From NCBI RefSeq assembly GCF_003751805.1, contig NZ_RKHQ01000002.1, positions 558,001 to 622,000 of the forward strand: a stretch of DNA of 64,000 nt. Reading direction: 5' to 3'. This DNA is from Salana multivorans. GTDB taxonomy: Bacteria > Actinomycetota > Actinomycetes > Actinomycetales > Beutenbergiaceae. Shown one piece after another: positions 43,071 to 53,419 of the stretch; position 1 is the stretch's first letter; every line of letters begins with the position of its first letter. Under the pieces are notes generated by a model. That model saw only the letters and a list, made by a program, of their open reading frames with translations. It ran no database searches and was not told the origin of the DNA. The position numbers and the translations under genes were made by a program.

Positions 43071-44911
43071 CGACGAGCGAGCAGCCCACCCAGGGCCCTG
43101 ACGAGACCACGACCGAGCAGGTCGAGGTCTCCGGCGACGAGGTCGCGGAGGTCACGCCCGAGGCGGTCGACACCGCGGAGGGGATCGCCGAGACCGCCGA
43201 GGAGACGGTGGACACGGCGGCGGAGCCGGTGACGCAGACGCCGACGCTGGCCGAGGCGGCTGCGACCGTCGAGGCGGACGTCGCCGACGTCGTCGAGCAG
43301 ACCGCCCCGGTGGAGGACATCGTCGAGGACGTCGCGGCCGAGGCGGCCCTCGAGGCGCACGACGTGCCGGCCGAGGAGCCCGCCGCGGAGCCGGCGGCGG
43401 CCCCCGAGGCGGAGGACGCCGAGCCCGCGGCAGCCGAGCCCGACGTCGTCGAGCCCGTCGAGGACGCGCCGGTCGCGGCCGAGACCGCCGCCGCGGAGCC
43501 GACCGAGCCCGAGACCGCCGCCGCCGAGGAACCGGCCGACCAGCCGGCCGCAACGCCCTCGGCCCCGCGTCCCGCGCCCCGGCCCGGACCGCGTCCTGGC
43601 GCCCGTCCCGGTCCGCGTCCCCAGGGCGCGCCGCGCCCGGTGGCCGCGGCCCCCGCGCCCGTCGCGCCGCCGGTCGACGCCGCTGACGCGGCGGCCGCCG
43701 CCGAGTTCGGCTCGGTCGCCGAGGACGGCACCGTCAGCGTGCGCGACGGCGAGGAGGTGCGCGTCGTCGGCCAGGTGACCGTCGGCGAGGAGCCGCTCGC
43801 GCTCTACATCCGCCGCTACCTCGACCTCAAGGCCCAGGTGGCCCTGCTCGAGGCGCGGCTGCCCTCGATCAGCCCGAAGGAGGCGCAGGCCTCGATCGCG
43901 TCGCTGACCGACCAGCTCACGGAGCCGGCGGCCGTCGGTGACCTCCCGGCGCTGCGCGAGCGGGTCGCCTCCCTCACGACGCAGGTCGAGGCCCGGGCGG
44001 CCGAGGTCGCGGCGGAGCGCGAGGCCGCGAAGGCCCAGGCCGTCGCCGAGCGCGAGGCCATCGTGGCCGAGGTCGAGGCCATCGCGGCCACCGATCCCGA
44101 GCGGACGCAGTGGCGGGACGCCACGACCCGGCTCGCCGAGCTCCTCGACACGTGGAAGAAGGCGCAGCGCGAGGGCGTCCGGATCGACCGCCCGGTCGAG
44201 GAGGCCCTCTGGAAGCGCTTCTCGCACGCGCGCACCGCGTTCGACAAGGCGCGTCGCGCGCACTTCGGCGCCCTCGACAAGCGCAACCAGGCCGCCCGCA
44301 GCGCCAAGGAGGAGCTCGTCGCCCAGGCCGAGGCCCTCGCCGGCTCGACCGACTGGGGTCCGACCAGCTCCCGCTTCCGCGAGCTGATGGACGCCTGGCG
44401 CGCCGCCCCCCGGGGCGCCCGCAAGGACGACGACGCGCTGTGGGCGCGGTTCAAGGGAGCGCAGGACCGGTTCTTCACCGCCCGCAAGGAGGAGAACGCG
44501 GCGATCGACGCCGAGTACGAGGGCAACCTCGCCGTCAAGCTCGAGCTGCTGACCAGGGCCGAGGCGCTCCTGCCCATCTCCGACCTGGCCGCGACGAAGC
44601 GTCAGCTCCGCGCGATCCAGGACGCGTGGGACGAGGCTGGCCGCGTGCCGCGCGCCGACATCCAGCGCGTCGAGGGTCGGCTGCGCGCGGTCGAGCAGGC
44701 CGTCCGCGACGCCGAGCAAGCCGAGATGAAGCGCAGCGACCCCGAGCTGCGCGCCCGGGCCGACGGCATGACGGCTCAGCTCCTCGACCAGATCGCCGAG
44801 CTCGAGTCGCGGATCGCCGCCGCGTCCTCCCCCGGCCAGGCGAAGGCGCTCGAGCAGGAGCTGGCCACGAAGAGGCAGTGGCTCGACGTGGTCAAGGGCA
44901 CCCAGCGCTAG
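43067..44911 (+). CDS. DUF349 domain protein with acidic low-complexity N-terminus
   Basis: 614 residues. Residues 1-165 are almost only Ala, Glu, Val, Pro, Asp and Thr; a Pro/Arg/Gly stretch with repeated RPGPRPG follows (about 165-205). From about 215 to the end the protein is helical with repeated DUF349 units (W-x-x-A-x-R-L-A-E-L and ALWKRF, ALWARF motifs; SSRFRELMDAWRAAP; KRQLRAIQDAWDEAG). DUF349 proteins are coiled-coil-like and of unknown function. GTG start inside the cyclophilin stop (GTGA) implies coupling. Confidence 0.9.
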   Translation: MTTSEQPTQGPDETTTEQVEVSGDEVAEVTPEAVDTAEGIAETAEETVDTAAEPVTQTPTLAEAAATVEADVADVVEQTAPVEDIVEDVAAEAALEAHDVPAEEPAAEPAAAPEAEDAEPAAAEPDVVEPVEDAPVAAETAAAEPTEPETAAAEEPADQPAATPSAPRPAPRPGPRPGARPGPRPQGAPRPVAAAPAPVAPPVDAADAAAAAEFGSVAEDGTVSVRDGEEVRVVGQVTVGEEPLALYIRRYLDLKAQVALLEARLPSISPKEAQASIASLTDQLTEPAAVGDLPALRERVASLTTQVEARAAEVAAEREAAKAQAVAEREAIVAEVEAIAATDPERTQWRDATTRLAELLDTWKKAQREGVRIDRPVEEALWKRFSHARTAFDKARRAHFGALDKRNQAARSAKEELVAQAEALAGSTDWGPTSSRFRELMDAWRAAPRGARKDDDALWARFKGAQDRFFTARKEENAAIDAEYEGNLAVKLELLTRAEALLPISDLAATKRQLRAIQDAWDEAGRVPRADIQRVEGRLRAVEQAVRDAEQAEMKRSDPELRARADGMTAQLLDQIAELESRIAAASSPGQAKALEQELATKRQWLDVVKGTQR

Positions 44912-44935
44912 GACTCCTCCACAGGGATCCGTCCA

Positions 44936-44962
44936 CAGGCCGCGCACGTCGTGCGCGGCCTG
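44936..44962 (+). terminator. Terminator after the DUF349 gene
   Basis: A perfect 12-bp hairpin (CAGGCCGCGCAC, loop GTC) 25 nt past the stop codon. It ends only 15 nt before the next start codon. Confidence 0.75.
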
Positions 44963-44977
44963 TGGCACGCTCGCGGC

Positions 44978-45565
44978 ATGTCGCAGCCAGCACCGTCCGC
45001 ATCGAGCGACGTCTCCTCCCTCCGCTGGCTGGCGCTCCAGCTCACGCCGGTCCGCACCCTCGACGATGGCCGCGAGTCACGGGAGCTGCTCCGGGTCGGA
45101 CTCGTGAGGTCCGCCGCGCCGGGAACGGCCGCATCGCTGGACCTGCCGGACGGACCGGCCGAGCGCGCCGCCGGGCTGCGCCGGCTGGTGCCCGGCGACG
45201 GGACGGTCGTGCTGACGACGGCCGCGTGGGTCCACCTCGGCGGCCGGCCGCCCCTGGTCGTCGACGTCGCGGTTCCCGAGCCCCGGCTCTCCCGCCGCCG
45301 CGGCATCCGGCTGCGCATCACGCGGCACCGGCCGGACGGGGTCGCCGTCCTCGGTGGCGTCCGGGTGACGACGCGGGTGCAGACGGCCGCCGACCTCGCG
45401 CGCGCGGCACACGGAGCGCAGGACGACGGCGCCGCCGACGCGCTCGCGGCGCTCCTCGCGGCCGGCGTCGACCGGGCCAACGTGCGCACGCTGCTGCTGA
45501 CGGAGCCCCGCCGGCAGCGGGGACGGCTCGCGCTGGAGGTGCTGGCGGGAACGAGGACGGGCTAG
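44978..45565 (+). CDS. Hypothetical protein resembling an AbiEi antitoxin C-terminal domain
   Basis: 195 residues, no signal or membrane segment. The middle (VLTTAAWVHLGG, PLVVDVAVP, RITRHRPDGVAVLGGVRVT, then RVQTAADLARAAHG) follows the plan of AbiEi/DUF559-associated proteins, in which a strand-rich domain ends with a T-x-x-x-T-x-x-D-L-A motif. The helix-turn-helix usually at the N-terminus is not evident, and no partner nucleotidyltransferase toxin is next to it. ATG 44978 (MSQPAPSASS) lacks a ribosome-binding site and lies 6 nt after CACGCT, a weak -10 match, so leaderless expression is possible. Convergent with rel (12 nt gap). Confidence 0.6.
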   Translation: MSQPAPSASSDVSSLRWLALQLTPVRTLDDGRESRELLRVGLVRSAAPGTAASLDLPDGPAERAAGLRRLVPGDGTVVLTTAAWVHLGGRPPLVVDVAVPEPRLSRRRGIRLRITRHRPDGVAVLGGVRVTTRVQTAADLARAAHGAQDDGAADALAALLAAGVDRANVRTLLLTEPRRQRGRLALEVLAGTRTG

Positions 45566-45577
45566 GACGGGGGCGCG

Positions 45578-47920
45578 TCAGACCGTCGGCACGGGCCGGC
45601 CGACGGGCACGGGCGCCGCGTCCGGTCGGACCCCGGTGACCCGGTAGACGTCGTAGACGCCGTCGATGTCCCGCACGGCGCGCAGGACGGCGCCCAGGTG
45701 GGAGGTGTCGGCCATCTCGAAGACGAACTTCGACAGCGCGAGGCGGTCGCGCGACGTCGAGACCGTCGCCGACAGGATGTTGACGTGGTTGTCCGAGAGC
45801 ACGCGCGTGACGTCGGACAGCAGCCGGGACCGGTCGAGCGCCTCGACCTGGATCTGGACGAGGAACACGCTCTGCGCGTCCGGGGCCCAGGCGACGTCGA
45901 CGAACCGCTCCGGCTGGTCGCGCAGCGCCTCGGCGTTCGGGCAGTCCGCGCGGTGCACCGACACGCCCTGGCCCCGCGTCACGAAGCCGACGATCGGGTC
46001 GCCCGGCACCGGCGTGCAGCACTTGGCGAGCTTGGTCCAGACGTCGCCCATCCCGGCGACGATGACGCCGACGTTGCTCGGCCGGGCGCGCGCGACCCCG
46101 ATGTGGCCGGGCGTCGTGACCTCGGCCAGGTCCTCGGACGTGCCGTCCTCGCCGCCGAGGGAGTCGACGAGGCGCTGGACGACGTTCGCGGCCGAGACGT
46201 GGCTCTCCCCCACCGCCGCGTACAGGGCTGAGACGTCCGCGTACCGCATGTCCGAGGCGAGCGCGACGAGCGTGTCGTGCGTGAGCAAGCGCTGGATCGG
46301 CAGGTTCTGCTTGCGCATCGCCTTGGCGATCGCCGTCTTGCCGGCCTCGATCGCCTCCTCGCGGCGCTCCTTGGTGAACCACTGCCGGATCTTGTTCCGG
46401 GCGCGCGGGGAGGCGACGAAGGTGAGCCAGTCGCGGCTCGGTCCCGAGTCGGGCGAGCGGGAGGTGAGGACCTCGACGGTGTCCCCGTTCTCCAGCGTCG
46501 ACTCCAGCGGGACGAGCCGGCCGTTGACCTTGGCGCCGACGGTGCGGTGGCCGACCTCGGTGTGGACGGCGTAGGCGAAGTCGACCGGCGTGGAGCCCTG
46601 CGGGAGCGCCTGGACGTCACCCTTCGGCGTGAAGACGTAGACCTCGCTGCCGGCCATCTCGTACCGCAGCGAGTCGAGGAACTCCCCGGGGTCGGACGTC
46701 TCGCGCTGCCAGTCGACGAGCTGGCGCAGCCACGGCATCTCCCCGCCGCCGCCCTCGTTGCCCTTGGGCGCCGGGGCGCCGGCGCGCGCCTTGTACTTCC
46801 AGTGCGCGGCGACGCCGTACTCCGCGCGCCGGTGCATCTCGTGGCTGCGGATCTGGATCTCGACGGGCTTGCCGCCCGGGCCGATGACCGTCGTGTGGAG
46901 CGACTGGTACATGTTGAACTTCGGCATCGCGATGTAGTCCTTGAACCGTCCGGGGACGGGGTTCCACCGCGCGTGGAGAGCGCCGAGCGCCGCGTAGCAG
47001 TCGCGCACCGAGTCGACCAGGACCCGGACGCCGACCAGGTCGTAGATGTCGGCGAAGTCGCGACCGCGGACGATCATCTTCTGGTAGATCGAGTAGTAGT
47101 GCTTCGGCCGGCCCGTGACGACGGCCTTGATCTTGACCGCCTTGAGGTCCTGCATCACCTGCTCGCGGACGACGCCGAGGTACTCCTCGCGGGCCGGGGC
47201 CCGCTCGCTGACGAGCCGGACGATCTCGTCGTAGACCTTGGGGTAGAGCGTCGCGAACGACAGGTCCTCCAGCTCCCACTTGATCGTGTTCATGCCGAGC
47301 CGGTGCGCGAGCGGCGCGTAGATCTCGAGGGTCTCGCGGGCCTTCTTCTCCGCCGAGGAGGAGGAGACGTACTTCCACGTCCGCGCGTTGTGCAGCCGGT
47401 CGGCGAGCTTGATGACGAGGACGCGGATGTCGCGGGCCATCGCCACGACCATCTTGCGCACCGTCTCGGCCTGGGCCGCCTCGCCGAACGTCACCTTGTC
47501 GAGCTTGGTGACGCCGTCCACCATGGCGGCGATCTCCTCGCCGAAGTCGGCGCGGAGCGCCTCCAGCGTGTAGGAGGTGTCCTCCACCGTGTCGTGCAGC
47601 AGCGCCGCCGCGAGCGTCGGCGGCGTCATGCCGAGCTCGGCGAGGATCGTCGCCACCGCGACCGGGTGGGTGATGTATGGGTCGCCGCTCTTGCGCAGCT
47701 GTCCCTCGTGGGCTCGCTCCGCGACCTCGTACGCGCGCTCCAGGAGCGTCACGTCCACCCGCGGGTGGTTCGCGCGCACGACCTGGATCAGCGGCTCGAT
47801 CGCCGGCGGGGTCGAGTGACCCCGCGAGCCGAGCCGGACCAGCGTGCTGCGCACCCGGGAGCGCGGCACCAGTGGTTCGGTCGTCGCCCCCGGGACGCGC
47901 CGGTGTGCGTCCTCCGTCAT
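45578..47920 (-). CDS. rel: Bifunctional (p)ppGpp synthetase/hydrolase
   Basis: 780 residues. Long RSH protein: HD hydrolase domain ([29 protein letters not shown]), synthetase domain ([32 protein letters not shown]), TGS ([20 protein letters not shown]), a Cys-containing region ([15 protein letters not shown]) and a C-terminal ACT domain. The intact HD site and RFKD motif point to both hydrolysis and synthesis. The ATG lies 6 nt after TAGACT, so the mRNA is probably leaderless. It is last in the sec-rel block; the apt gene that often sits between secF and rel is absent. Confidence 0.97.
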   Translation of the reverse strand: MTEDAHRRVPGATTEPLVPRSRVRSTLVRLGSRGHSTPPAIEPLIQVVRANHPRVDVTLLERAYEVAERAHEGQLRKSGDPYITHPVAVATILAELGMTPPTLAAALLHDTVEDTSYTLEALRADFGEEIAAMVDGVTKLDKVTFGEAAQAETVRKMVVAMARDIRVLVIKLADRLHNARTWKYVSSSSAEKKARETLEIYAPLAHRLGMNTIKWELEDLSFATLYPKVYDEIVRLVSERAPAREEYLGVVREQVMQDLKAVKIKAVVTGRPKHYYSIYQKMIVRGRDFADIYDLVGVRVLVDSVRDCYAALGALHARWNPVPGRFKDYIAMPKFNMYQSLHTTVIGPGGKPVEIQIRSHEMHRRAEYGVAAHWKYKARAGAPAPKGNEGGGGEMPWLRQLVDWQRETSDPGEFLDSLRYEMAGSEVYVFTPKGDVQALPQGSTPVDFAYAVHTEVGHRTVGAKVNGRLVPLESTLENGDTVEVLTSRSPDSGPSRDWLTFVASPRARNKIRQWFTKERREEAIEAGKTAIAKAMRKQNLPIQRLLTHDTLVALASDMRYADVSALYAAVGESHVSAANVVQRLVDSLGGEDGTSEDLAEVTTPGHIGVARARPSNVGVIVAGMGDVWTKLAKCCTPVPGDPIVGFVTRGQGVSVHRADCPNAEALRDQPERFVDVAWAPDAQSVFLVQIQVEALDRSRLLSDVTRVLSDNHVNILSATVSTSRDRLALSKFVFEMADTSHLGAVLRAVRDIDGVYDVYRVTGVRPDAAPVPVGRPVPTV

Positions 47921-47926
47921 CCGGAC

Positions 47927-47932
47927 AGTCTA
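47927..47932 (-). promoter_or_regulatory. -10 element for leaderless rel mRNA
   Basis: TAGACT on the minus strand, 6 nt before the rel ATG, in the 33-nt gap after secF. Rel can thus be expressed apart from secDF. No clear -35. Confidence 0.55.
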
Positions 47933-47953
47933 GGAGCCTCGGCGCAGGTCGCG

Positions 47954-49045
47954 TTACTTCTTGCGCCGCCGGGGCTGGGCGCCCTGCCCGAGGTGGCCGC
48001 CCGGCGTGGTCGCCGTGACGCGGTCGTGCACGTCGGAGGAGGAGATCTGGACGTCGTCCTCGACCCCGTCCTTCGCCCGCTGCGCGAGCACGTCGGCCGT
48101 GTGCTTCTGGTACGCCTTGCGCCGCATCCGGAGCGTCGTCTCGAGCGGCGAGGCGAGGAAGATCGACGAGAGCGTCGAGGCGATCATGCCGATGAAGAGC
48201 GCGAGCGAGATGTCGCGCAGCGTCCCGGCGCCGAGCAGGAACGCGCCGACGAACAGGATCGACGCGACCGGCAGGATCCCGACGACCGAGGTGTTGACCG
48301 AGCGGACGATCGTCTGGTTGACGGCGAGGTTCGCCGCCTCGGCGTACGTCACGCGGCGCTGCTCGAGCACGTGCGCGGTGTTCTCGCGCACCTTGTCGAA
48401 CACCACGACCGTGTCGTACAGCGAGTAGCCGAGGATCGTGAGGAACCCGATCATGCTGGCCGGCGTCACCTCGAAGCCGACCAGGGCGTAGAGCCCGACG
48501 GTGACGACGAGGTCGTTGAGCAGCGCGATGATCGCGGCGAGGGCCATCGACCAGGTCCGGAAGTACAGCGCCATGACGGCCGTCACGATGAGCAGGAAGA
48601 TCACGAGCCCCTGCAACGCCTTGGCCGTGACGTCCGCGCCCCAGGTCGGGCCGACGAACGAGGAGGTCACCGCGTTCGGCTCCACCTCGTACGCCGCCGC
48701 CAGCGCCTCGGCCATCGCCGTGGTCTCCTCGGCACCGAGCGGCTCGGTCTGAACGCGGACGGACGAGCCGCCCACGACCGTGACGCGCGCGACCTGGCCC
48801 GTGACGATGGAGTCGAGCGAGGCCTGGGCCGGCTCGGAGGCCGTCGTGGCCGCGCCCGAGACGGTGAACTCCGAGCCGCCGCGGAACTCGATGCCGAGGT
48901 TCAGCCGGACGGTCGAGAGCAGGACGATCGACAGCACCGCGAACGCCGCGGCGATGGCGTACCACAGCCGGCGGCGGCCGATGATGTCGAACGACTTCTT
49001 CCCGGTGTACAGGTCGTTGCCCATCTGGGCGAAGCTGAACCCCAT
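47954..49045 (-). CDS. secF: Protein translocase subunit SecF
   Basis: 363 residues. Six membrane helices. N-terminal DIIGRRRLWYAIAAA, the first periplasmic domain beginning LNLGIEFRGGSEFTV, and the conserved GYSLYDTVVVFDKVRENT loop. Works with SecD in late translocation driven by the proton gradient. Basic C-terminal tail QPRRRKK. Its ATG overlaps the secD stop by one base (TGATG). Confidence 0.97.
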   Translation of the reverse strand: MGFSFAQMGNDLYTGKKSFDIIGRRRLWYAIAAAFAVLSIVLLSTVRLNLGIEFRGGSEFTVSGAATTASEPAQASLDSIVTGQVARVTVVGGSSVRVQTEPLGAEETTAMAEALAAAYEVEPNAVTSSFVGPTWGADVTAKALQGLVIFLLIVTAVMALYFRTWSMALAAIIALLNDLVVTVGLYALVGFEVTPASMIGFLTILGYSLYDTVVVFDKVRENTAHVLEQRRVTYAEAANLAVNQTIVRSVNTSVVGILPVASILFVGAFLLGAGTLRDISLALFIGMIASTLSSIFLASPLETTLRMRRKAYQKHTADVLAQRAKDGVEDDVQISSSDVHDRVTATTPGGHLGQGAQPRRRKK

Positions 49046-51222
49046 CAGCGGGCCTCCTCGTTCCGCTCGGACGCCGCGGCGTCGTCGCCGCCGGTCTCGT
49101 CCACGTCCTCGTTCTGGTCCGCGCTGTCCTCCGGCGCCAGGACGACGCCCTCGGCGGCCGCCTCGGCGATCGGCGAGTGCGCGGCGATCTCGCCGTCGAT
49201 CGCGTCCGTCGCGGTCTCGGACGGGTCGATCGCCGCCACCGGGAGCTCGCCGGCCAGCTCGGCCTCGGCCGCCTCGGCGGACTCGCGCTCGGCGGCCTCC
49301 TTGGCCAGGCGCGCCTCCTCGGCGCGCCGCTCGGCGATCGTCCGGACGTCGGCGTTCGCGGCGACCGCGACCTTCTCCGGGGCCGAGCGCACCCGGCCGC
49401 GGCCGGCGTAGCTCGCGACGGACGCCCCGAGGTGCACCGGGTCGAGCCCGCTCCACCGGTGGCCCTCCCCGAAGAACGGGATCTTGATGAGCAGGCGCAT
49501 GAGCGGGTGGGTGAACAGGAACACGACGACGAGGTCGATGAGCGTCGTGAGCCCGAGCGTGAACGCGAAGCCGCGCACGCCGCCGACCGCGAGCAGGTAG
49601 AGCACGATCGCCGCGATGAAGTTGACGGCGTCCGAGGCGAGGATCGTGCGGCGGGCGCGCAGCCAGCCGTGCTCGACGGCGCCGGCCAGCGAGCGGCCCT
49701 CGCGCACCTCGTCGCGGAGACGTTCGAAGTAGACGATGAACGAGTCCGCCGTGATGCCGATCGCGACGATGAGCCCGGCGACGCCGGCGAGCGACAGGCG
49801 GTAGCCCTGCGTCCAGGACAGCAGCAGGATGACGCCGTACGTCAGCGCGGCCGCGATCGCGAGGCTGGCCACCGTGACGACCGCGAGCCCGCGGTACTGG
49901 AGGAAGGAGTAGATGACGACGAGGATGAGGCCGATCACGCCGGCCAGCAGGCCGCGCTCGAGCTGCTCGCCACCGAGCGTCGCGGAGATCTGCTCCTGGG
50001 ACTGCACCTCGAACGTCATCGGCAGCGCGCCGAAGCTGAGCTGGTTGGCGAGCGTCGTCGCCTCGTCCCGGGTGAACGGGGACTGCGTCGGGCCGGAGAT
50101 CGTCGCCTGGCCGTTCGGGATCGTCTCGGTCACCCGCGGGGCGGAGATGACCAGGCCGTCCAGCACGATCGCGAACTGGTTCTGCGGCTGCGCCAGCTCC
50201 TTGATCCGCGCGGTCACCTCGGCGAACTTCTGGCCGCCCGCGTTCGTGAAGTTCATCTGGACGATCGGGATGTTCGTGACCCCGCCGCCCTGGAGCGACT
50301 GGAAGCCCATCTGGGCGCCGGTGAGGTCCTGCCCCGTGAGCTCGGCCGGGCCGAGGACGTACTTCGCCCCGCCGTCCTGGCTGCACGTGACGAGCGGGGC
50401 CTCGGTGTCGTCGTCCTGCAGGCCCGTGCGGTTGGCCGGGTCGTAGCAGTCGAGCGTGTAGTAGTCGAACAGCACGCGGGGCGTGAGCCACGCGAGGTCG
50501 GACGGGCTGGTCGGCTCCGTCGCCGGGGTGTCCGAGAGCTCGTCGACCGAGGCGACGCCGAGCACCTGGAGCGCTGCCTGCTCGACGGTGAGCGTCGTGG
50601 TCGGCTCCGTGGACGCCTCGGTCGGGGTGTCCGTCGCGCCGTCCGACGGCTCGTCCGTCGGGGCGGTCGCCTCGTCGGTCGCGCCATCCGTCGCGCCGTC
50701 GGTCGGGGTGTCCGTCGCACCGTCGGTCGCGCCGTCGGTCGCCTCGTCGGGCGTCCCGTCCGTGCCGTCGGTCGCGTCGTCCGTCCCCTGGGCGACGGCG
50801 GCCGGGTCGATCGTGCCCGGCAGACCCTCGACCAGGACGGTGCGCATGCGCATCTGGGCCGAGGCCGTGATGAGCTGGACCGTGTCCTCGGAGACCTCGC
50901 CGGGGATCGCGACGACGATGTTGTTGCCGCCCTGGGAGGTGATCTCGGCCTCCGCGACGCCCGAGCCGTCCACGCGCTGGCGGATGATGGCGATCGCCTG
51001 GTCGAGGTCGCTCTGCGTCACCGCGTGGCCGTCGTCGGTGCGCGGCGTGAGGATGAGCTGCGTCCCACCCTCGAGGTCGAGCGCGAGGTTCGGCGTGAAC
51101 GAGGCGCCACCGGCGGCGTCGTCATCGCCCGTGACGACCCCGATGCCCACCGCGGCGTACACCGCGACGAGGATCAGAGCCAGGAAGTAGAGCGGGCGTG
51201 CGAGCCTGCGTCGTCGAGCCAC
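49045..51222 (-). CDS. secD: Protein translocase subunit SecD
   Basis: 725 residues, longer than the common 500-600. LALDLEGGTQLIL and IIRQRVDGSGVAEAEI mark the first periplasmic domain; RGLLAGVIGLILVVIYSFLQ and GLIVAIGITADSFIVYFERL are core helices. Two additions explain the length: a Thr/Asp/Ala-rich insert (about 143-215, repeated DGATDGATD) within the periplasmic domain, and a Glu/Ala-rich C-terminal tail (about 640-725). GTG start with GAAGGA upstream. Confidence 0.96.
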   Translation of the reverse strand: MARRRRLARPLYFLALILVAVYAAVGIGVVTGDDDAAGGASFTPNLALDLEGGTQLILTPRTDDGHAVTQSDLDQAIAIIRQRVDGSGVAEAEITSQGGNNIVVAIPGEVSEDTVQLITASAQMRMRTVLVEGLPGTIDPAAVAQGTDDATDGTDGTPDEATDGATDGATDTPTDGATDGATDEATAPTDEPSDGATDTPTEASTEPTTTLTVEQAALQVLGVASVDELSDTPATEPTSPSDLAWLTPRVLFDYYTLDCYDPANRTGLQDDDTEAPLVTCSQDGGAKYVLGPAELTGQDLTGAQMGFQSLQGGGVTNIPIVQMNFTNAGGQKFAEVTARIKELAQPQNQFAIVLDGLVISAPRVTETIPNGQATISGPTQSPFTRDEATTLANQLSFGALPMTFEVQSQEQISATLGGEQLERGLLAGVIGLILVVIYSFLQYRGLAVVTVASLAIAAALTYGVILLLSWTQGYRLSLAGVAGLIVAIGITADSFIVYFERLRDEVREGRSLAGAVEHGWLRARRTILASDAVNFIAAIVLYLLAVGGVRGFAFTLGLTTLIDLVVVFLFTHPLMRLLIKIPFFGEGHRWSGLDPVHLGASVASYAGRGRVRSAPEKVAVAANADVRTIAERRAEEARLAKEAAERESAEAAEAELAGELPVAAIDPSETATDAIDGEIAAHSPIAEAAAEGVVLAPEDSADQNEDVDETGGDDAAASERNEEAR

Positions 51223-51271
51223 TGTCGTCCTTCGAAGGTCATGGGGGCTCCACGCCCCCTGGGTACTGCGC

Positions 51272-51652
51272 TCAGGCGGTGCGGTCGTCGCGCGGGTCGT
51301 CGACGGTGACGTCGATCGAGTCGGTCGCGTCCGTCGTCCCGACCGGCTCGACGCCCTCGATCACGGTCGAGTCGTCGGCGGGCTGGAGCACGCTCGCGAA
51401 CTGCGCGGGCACCTCCTGGATGGCGGCCTTGACCCAGCGCGTGAGCACGCCCGGCGTCGTCTCGATGACGACGGCGTCGCCGTCGACCGACACGATCGTC
51501 CCGAGCTGGCCCGAGGAGGTCATGATCTGCTTGCCCGGCGTCAGCGAGCTGCGGAACTCGTTCTGCTTGGCCTGCTGCTTACGACCACGCGAGCTGACGA
51601 AGAAGAGTCCCACGACCGCGAGGCCGAGAAAAACGAGGAGCAGGGGGTCCAT
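51272..51652 (-). CDS. yajC: Preprotein translocase subunit YajC
   Basis: 126 residues. N-terminal membrane helix (about 3-20), then a basic turn SSRGRKQQAKQ and the conserved SLTPGKQIMTSSGQLGTIVSVDGDAVVIET. Accessory to SecDF. The C-terminus is acidic and Thr-rich. First of the yajC-secD-secF set, with its own likely promoter right after ruvB. Confidence 0.95.
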   Translation of the reverse strand: MDPLLLVFLGLAVVGLFFVSSRGRKQQAKQNEFRSSLTPGKQIMTSSGQLGTIVSVDGDAVVIETTPGVLTRWVKAAIQEVPAQFASVLQPADDSTVIEGVEPVGTTDATDSIDVTVDDPRDDRTA

Positions 51653-51703
51653 GGGAGAGACGTCAACCTTCGTGATGGGTCGTGTGGGTGCAGTGCACCG
51701 GCG

Positions 51704-51709
51704 AGTCTA
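51704..51709 (-). promoter_or_regulatory. -10 element of the yajC-secDF promoter
   Basis: TAGACT on the minus strand, 3 nt beyond the ruvB stop and 51 nt before the yajC ATG. Identical to the -10 of rel, rpsD, helicase and cyclophilin genes in this window. Confidence 0.5.
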
Positions 51710-51712
51710 TCC

Positions 51713-52744
51713 TCAGTCGAACAGTACGGCCGTCTCGCCGCTCGGCGGGGTGAGCCCCAGGTGCTCCCACGCCGCGCGCGTCGCGACCCGCCCCCGCGGG
51801 GTCCGCGCGATGAAACCCTCCCGCAGGAGGAACGGCTCGGCGACCGTCTCGACCGTCTCGGGCTCCTCCCCCACGGCCATCGCGACGGACGTGAGGCCGA
51901 CCGGGCCGCCGCCGAACCGGAGGCACAGGGCACGCAGCACCGACCGGTCCAGCCGGTCGAGACCACGCGGGTCGACCTCGAACACCCGCAGGGCCGCCTC
52001 CGCCGACGCGACGTCGGCGCGACCGTTCCCGCGCACCTGGGCCCAGTCCTGGACGCGGCGCAGCAGCCGGTTCGCGATCCGGGGCGTCCCGCGCGAGCGC
52101 GACGCGATGACGTGGCCGGCCGTCGGCTCCAGCTCGATGCCGAGCAGCCTGGCCGAGCGGGTGAGGACGCGCTCGAGGTCCTCGGTGGAGTAGAAGTCCA
52201 TGTGGCCGGTGAACCCGAACCGGTCGCGCAGCGGCGCCGGCAGCAGGCCCGCCCGCGTCGTCGCGCCGACGACGGTGAACGGCGGCAGCGCCAGCGGGAT
52301 CGACGTGGCCCCGGCGCCCTTGCCGACGACGACGTCGACGCGGAAGTCCTCCATCGCGAGGTAGAGCATCTCCTCGGCGGGGCGCGCGAGCCGGTGGATC
52401 TCGTCGATGAAGAGGACGTCGTTCTCCTGCAGGCCCGACAGGATCGCGGCCAGGTCGCCCGCGTGCCCGATCGCCGGCCCCGACGTGAGCCGCAGGCTCG
52501 CCCCGACCTCGCTGGCGACGATCATCGCGAGCGTCGTCTTGCCGAGGCCGGGTGGACCCGCGAGCAGCACGTGGTCCGGCGGGCGGTGCCGGGCGACCGC
52601 GGCCTCCAGCACGAGCGAGAGCTGGTCCCGCACGACCGGCTGGCCGACGAACTCGGCGAGCCGGCGCGGGCGCAGGGCCGCCTCGGCCGCGCGCTCCAGC
52701 TCCGACGCCTCCGCCGCGAGCAGGGTCTCCTCGTCGAACGTCAT
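51713..52744 (-). CDS. ruvB: Holliday junction DNA helicase RuvB
   Basis: 343 residues. AAA+ motor for branch migration. [18 protein letters not shown], Walker [15 protein letters not shown], Walker [11 protein letters not shown], sensor [19 protein letters not shown] (arginine finger) and the C-terminal winged helix [20 protein letters not shown] are intact. Starts 4 nt after ruvA. Confidence 0.98.
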   Translation of the reverse strand: MTFDEETLLAAEASELERAAEAALRPRRLAEFVGQPVVRDQLSLVLEAAVARHRPPDHVLLAGPPGLGKTTLAMIVASEVGASLRLTSGPAIGHAGDLAAILSGLQENDVLFIDEIHRLARPAEEMLYLAMEDFRVDVVVGKGAGATSIPLALPPFTVVGATTRAGLLPAPLRDRFGFTGHMDFYSTEDLERVLTRSARLLGIELEPTAGHVIASRSRGTPRIANRLLRRVQDWAQVRGNGRADVASAEAALRVFEVDPRGLDRLDRSVLRALCLRFGGGPVGLTSVAMAVGEEPETVETVAEPFLLREGFIARTPRGRVATRAAWEHLGLTPPSGETAVLFD

Positions 52745-52748
52745 CGGC

Positions 52749-53366
52749 TCAGCGCCCGTCCGTCGCGAGCGAGCGCAGGGCCGCGCGCAGGATCTCGCCC
52801 GCGTCCGTCGCCGGGGCGTCGCCGGCCTCGAGCACGCCGGCCACCGCGTCGGCGGCGACCTTGGCGTTCCAGCCGAGCCCCTGGAGCGCGACGACGACGT
52901 CCTCGGCCACCGCGCTCGGTGCCGTCACCGCCGTCGCCGTGCCGCCGACCCCGCCGCCACCCGTGGGGGCGCCGAGCCGGCCACCGAGCTCCAGCACGAT
53001 CCGGCTGGCGCCCTTGCGACCGATCCCTGGGACGCGCTCGAGCGCCTTGAGGTCCTCCGTCGCGACGGCCTGGCGCAGCGCGTCCGGCGGGTGGACGGCG
53101 AGCATCGCGAGCGCGAGCCGGGGCCCGACGCCGCTGACGGTCTGCAGGATCTCGAACGTGTCCCGCTCGTCGACCTCGAGGAAGCCGAACAGCGTGAGCG
53201 AGTCCTCCCGCACGACGAGCGTGGTGTGCAGCTCGGCCTCGTTCCCGTGCCGCAGACCGGCGAGCGTGTTCGGCGTCGCGTGGACGCGCATGCCGACACC
53301 GGAGACGACGAGAACCGCGTGGTCCAGCCCGATGGCTGCGACCTCTCCGCGGACCAGGGCGATCAT
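52749..53366 (-). CDS. ruvA: Holliday junction DNA helicase RuvA
   Basis: 205 residues. Domain [21 protein letters not shown], domain II with two helix-hairpin-helix motifs ([35 protein letters not shown]), a Gly/Thr/Ala linker and domain III ([18 protein letters not shown]). Binds the four-way junction as a tetramer and loads RuvB. Confidence 0.97.
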   Translation of the reverse strand: MIALVRGEVAAIGLDHAVLVVSGVGMRVHATPNTLAGLRHGNEAELHTTLVVREDSLTLFGFLEVDERDTFEILQTVSGVGPRLALAMLAVHPPDALRQAVATEDLKALERVPGIGRKGASRIVLELGGRLGAPTGGGGVGGTATAVTAPSAVAEDVVVALQGLGWNAKVAADAVAGVLEAGDAPATDAGEILRAALRSLATDGR

Positions 53367-53419
53367 GCTTCCTCCCGCCGGGTGCGGACACCCTCAGCGA
53401 ACACGTGTACGAAAGAAGC

